This document shows, piece after piece, positions 6,108 to 6,882 of a DNA stretch of 6,882 bases. The stretch is from a bacterium. GTDB lineage: Bacteria > Bdellovibrionota > FAC87 > UBA2466. Position 1 is the first letter of the stretch. Every line of letters starts with the position of its first letter. The notes beneath the pieces were generated by a model. That model saw nothing but the letters and a program-made list of their open reading frames with translations, did not search any database and had not been told where the DNA came from. The position numbers and the translations under genes were made by a program. Location: the NCBI GenBank assembly GCA_019750655.1, contig JAIEOG010000074.1:1-6882 (forward strand), in the 5' to 3' direction.

Positions 6108-6882
6108 GTGTTAGGCCGTCGCGGCGCGGGTGTGGTGGATTACCTCATGATCACGGCCGTCATTGCGGCAGTGGCGATCCCTGTCATGCGCGCGGCTTTT
6201 GGCGATCGCCTCATGGGCTCTCTGGTCTCCAATCGGCAGCAGCTTGTCAGCTTTATCGCTCAAACGCCTAAGCGCCCCGTGCCGAATATCTGGTTCGCTT
6301 CCGAGCGCCAGGGCAACACCGGCTCTGGAACAGGGGAAATCGGCAGTGGCGCTGGAGATATCGGTAGCGGTGCGGGCAATGTCGGGGGCAATGGGAATGC
6401 CGGCAGTGGCGCGGGGAATATCGGTAGCGGCGCTGGCAATGTCGGCGGCAATGGGAATGTAGGTAGCGCAGGCGGCAATGTCGGTGGCAATGGAAACCCC
6501 GGAAGTGGCGCGGGGAACGTGGGTGGTAATGGAAATATCGGCACTGGCCAGAGCTCCGGCTTTTCCGGTGGCGGTGGTTTAGATTCCAACTTCTTCGGCG
6601 GCGATGGCGGCGGCGGCGGAAAAAAGGCCGGCGACGCGGCGACGGAGGCGGGCGGCGGCGCGGTGTACGGTAGTGGCGGAGGAGGCCGCGGGGGCAACGC
6701 GGCTGGCGAAGGTACTGAGGGCGGCGGCGGCGGCGCGAAGAATCAAAAGCAGGGGAGTGGCGCTGAAGAGAACCAAGCCGGTGGTGGCTCCGATACAAAA
6801 CGCGCGCAGCAAGAAGCTGTGGAACAAATCGAAGAGCGCGAGCGTCGCCAAAAGGGTGGCTTCGATTGGTGGTTCTTGATGA
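6108..6882 (+). CDS. Flp/type IVb prepilin-like glycine-rich surface protein, 3' end outside window
   Basis: An open frame of at least 258 residues, with no stop before the window ends. It starts VLGRRG|AGVVDYLMITAVIAAVAIPVM. If prepilin peptidase cuts after G6, the mature chain has Asp at +5 and Tyr at +6. Flp pilins carry Glu-Tyr at these positions, within a single hydrophobic helix (residues 8-27). A linker follows (28-68, containing QTPKRPVPNIWF). Gly/Asn repeats occupy about 69-147, and further Gly-rich, Ala/Lys-containing sequence (150-225) comes next. A charged, probably helical part (SDTKRAQQEAVEQIEERERRQ) leads to GGFDWWFLM at the edge, perhaps the start of a second membrane segment. 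Flp pilins are usually 50-80 residues, so this is far larger and may be a pilus-linked adhesin, a TadE-like minor pilin or an unrelated single-pass surface protein. The gene lies 31 bases after mpl with a perfect AGGAG. The proline- and arginine-rich frames opposite are shadows. Confidence 0.72.
   Translation, partial: MLGRRGAGVVDYLMITAVIAAVAIPVMRAAFGDRLMGSLVSNRQQLVSFIAQTPKRPVPNIWFASERQGNTGSGTGEIGSGAGDIGSGAGNVGGNGNAGSGAGNIGSGAGNVGGNGNVGSAGGNVGGNGNPGSGAGNVGGNGNIGTGQSSGFSGGGGLDSNFFGGDGGGGGKKAGDAATEAGGGAVYGSGGGGRGGNAAGEGTEGGGGGAKNQKQGSGAEENQAGGGSDTKRAQQEAVEQIEERERRQKGGFDWWFLM
6339..6536 (+). repeat. In-frame Gly/Asn repeat (heptad and hexad units)
   Basis: Six heptads of the form [IVAP]GS(G/A)(A/G)G[ND] and four hexads VGGNGN alternate without a frame break. 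The order is heptad (6339), heptad (6360), hexad (6381), heptad (6399), heptad (6420), hexad (6441), heptad (6459), hexad (6480), heptad (6498), hexad (6519). A 60-base, 20-residue period covers 6360-6419 and 6420-6479; their first 40 bases differ at only three positions, all silent. A third copy lacking the first heptad follows, consistent with growth by tandem duplication. Confidence 0.85.

Noticed and set aside
6163..6462. 99-residue + strand frame with VAVRAMSGAMGM-like repeats
   Set aside because: It is an out-of-frame reading of the same DNA repeat. The 6108 frame stays open to the window end and has the ribosome site.
6339..6536. CRISPR array or non-coding satellite
   Set aside because: Units are in frame multiples of three with silent third-base changes and no spacers, which fits a protein repeat.
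6260..6697. Proline-rich minus-strand frame (PPRPPPPLP style)
   Set aside because: Proline is simply the complement of the Gly codons of the + strand repeat gene. The + frame has a perfect ribosome site and a coherent N-terminal membrane segment, so it is preferred.
6268..6798. Arginine/histidine-rich minus-strand frame
   Set aside because: Another complement of the Gly-rich + strand coding sequence. Its composition is extreme and no translation signal is seen.

Overview
The window reads as chromosomal DNA of a Gram-negative (diderm), moderately GC-rich bacterium. The support is an undecaprenyl-diphosphatase, two secreted outer-membrane beta-barrel-like proteins ending in phenylalanine, a BamB-type propeller and a muropeptide ligase (Mpl). 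The deltaproteobacterial or Bdellovibrionota range is my best guess. It rests on gene style and gene mix, not on a marker gene. I see no rRNA, tRNA, CRISPR array or insertion sequence. Coding density is very high: the largest non-coding gap is 83 bases.

Left part (1-1692): the 3' end of uppP on the + strand meets a two-gene minus-strand operon of small beta-barrel outer-membrane proteins (1692 to 1213, then 1200 to 502). The two facing stop codons share one CTAG tetranucleotide. Middle (1693-1775): a short divergent control region with nested inverted repeats. Right part (1776-6882, + strand): a tightly packed operon. It holds a YfgM-like membrane-anchored TPR protein, a BamB-like eight-repeat PQQ propeller (ATGA overlap), a cytoplasmic-looking serine hydrolase of the beta-lactamase/penicillin-binding fold (32-base overlap), Mpl, and finally an open-ended glycine-rich gene that begins with an Flp/type IVb prepilin-like N-terminus.

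The genes share a cell-envelope theme. UppP recycles the lipid carrier for peptidoglycan and other envelope polymers. YfgM and BamB act in periplasmic and outer-membrane protein assembly, and the divergent barrel proteins are the kind of client BAM inserts. Mpl salvages murein tripeptide, probably helped by the serine hydrolase. The last gene looks like a surface or pilus component.

The most unusual item is the last gene (6108 to beyond 6882). It has a GTG start behind a perfect AGGAG, a six-residue leader ending in Gly, Asp at +5 and Tyr at +6, and one hydrophobic segment. A long Gly/Asn repeat and Gly-rich stretches follow, then a charged segment and a Trp-rich hydrophobic start where the window ends. 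No stop codon lies within the window, so a search for complete ORFs would miss it.
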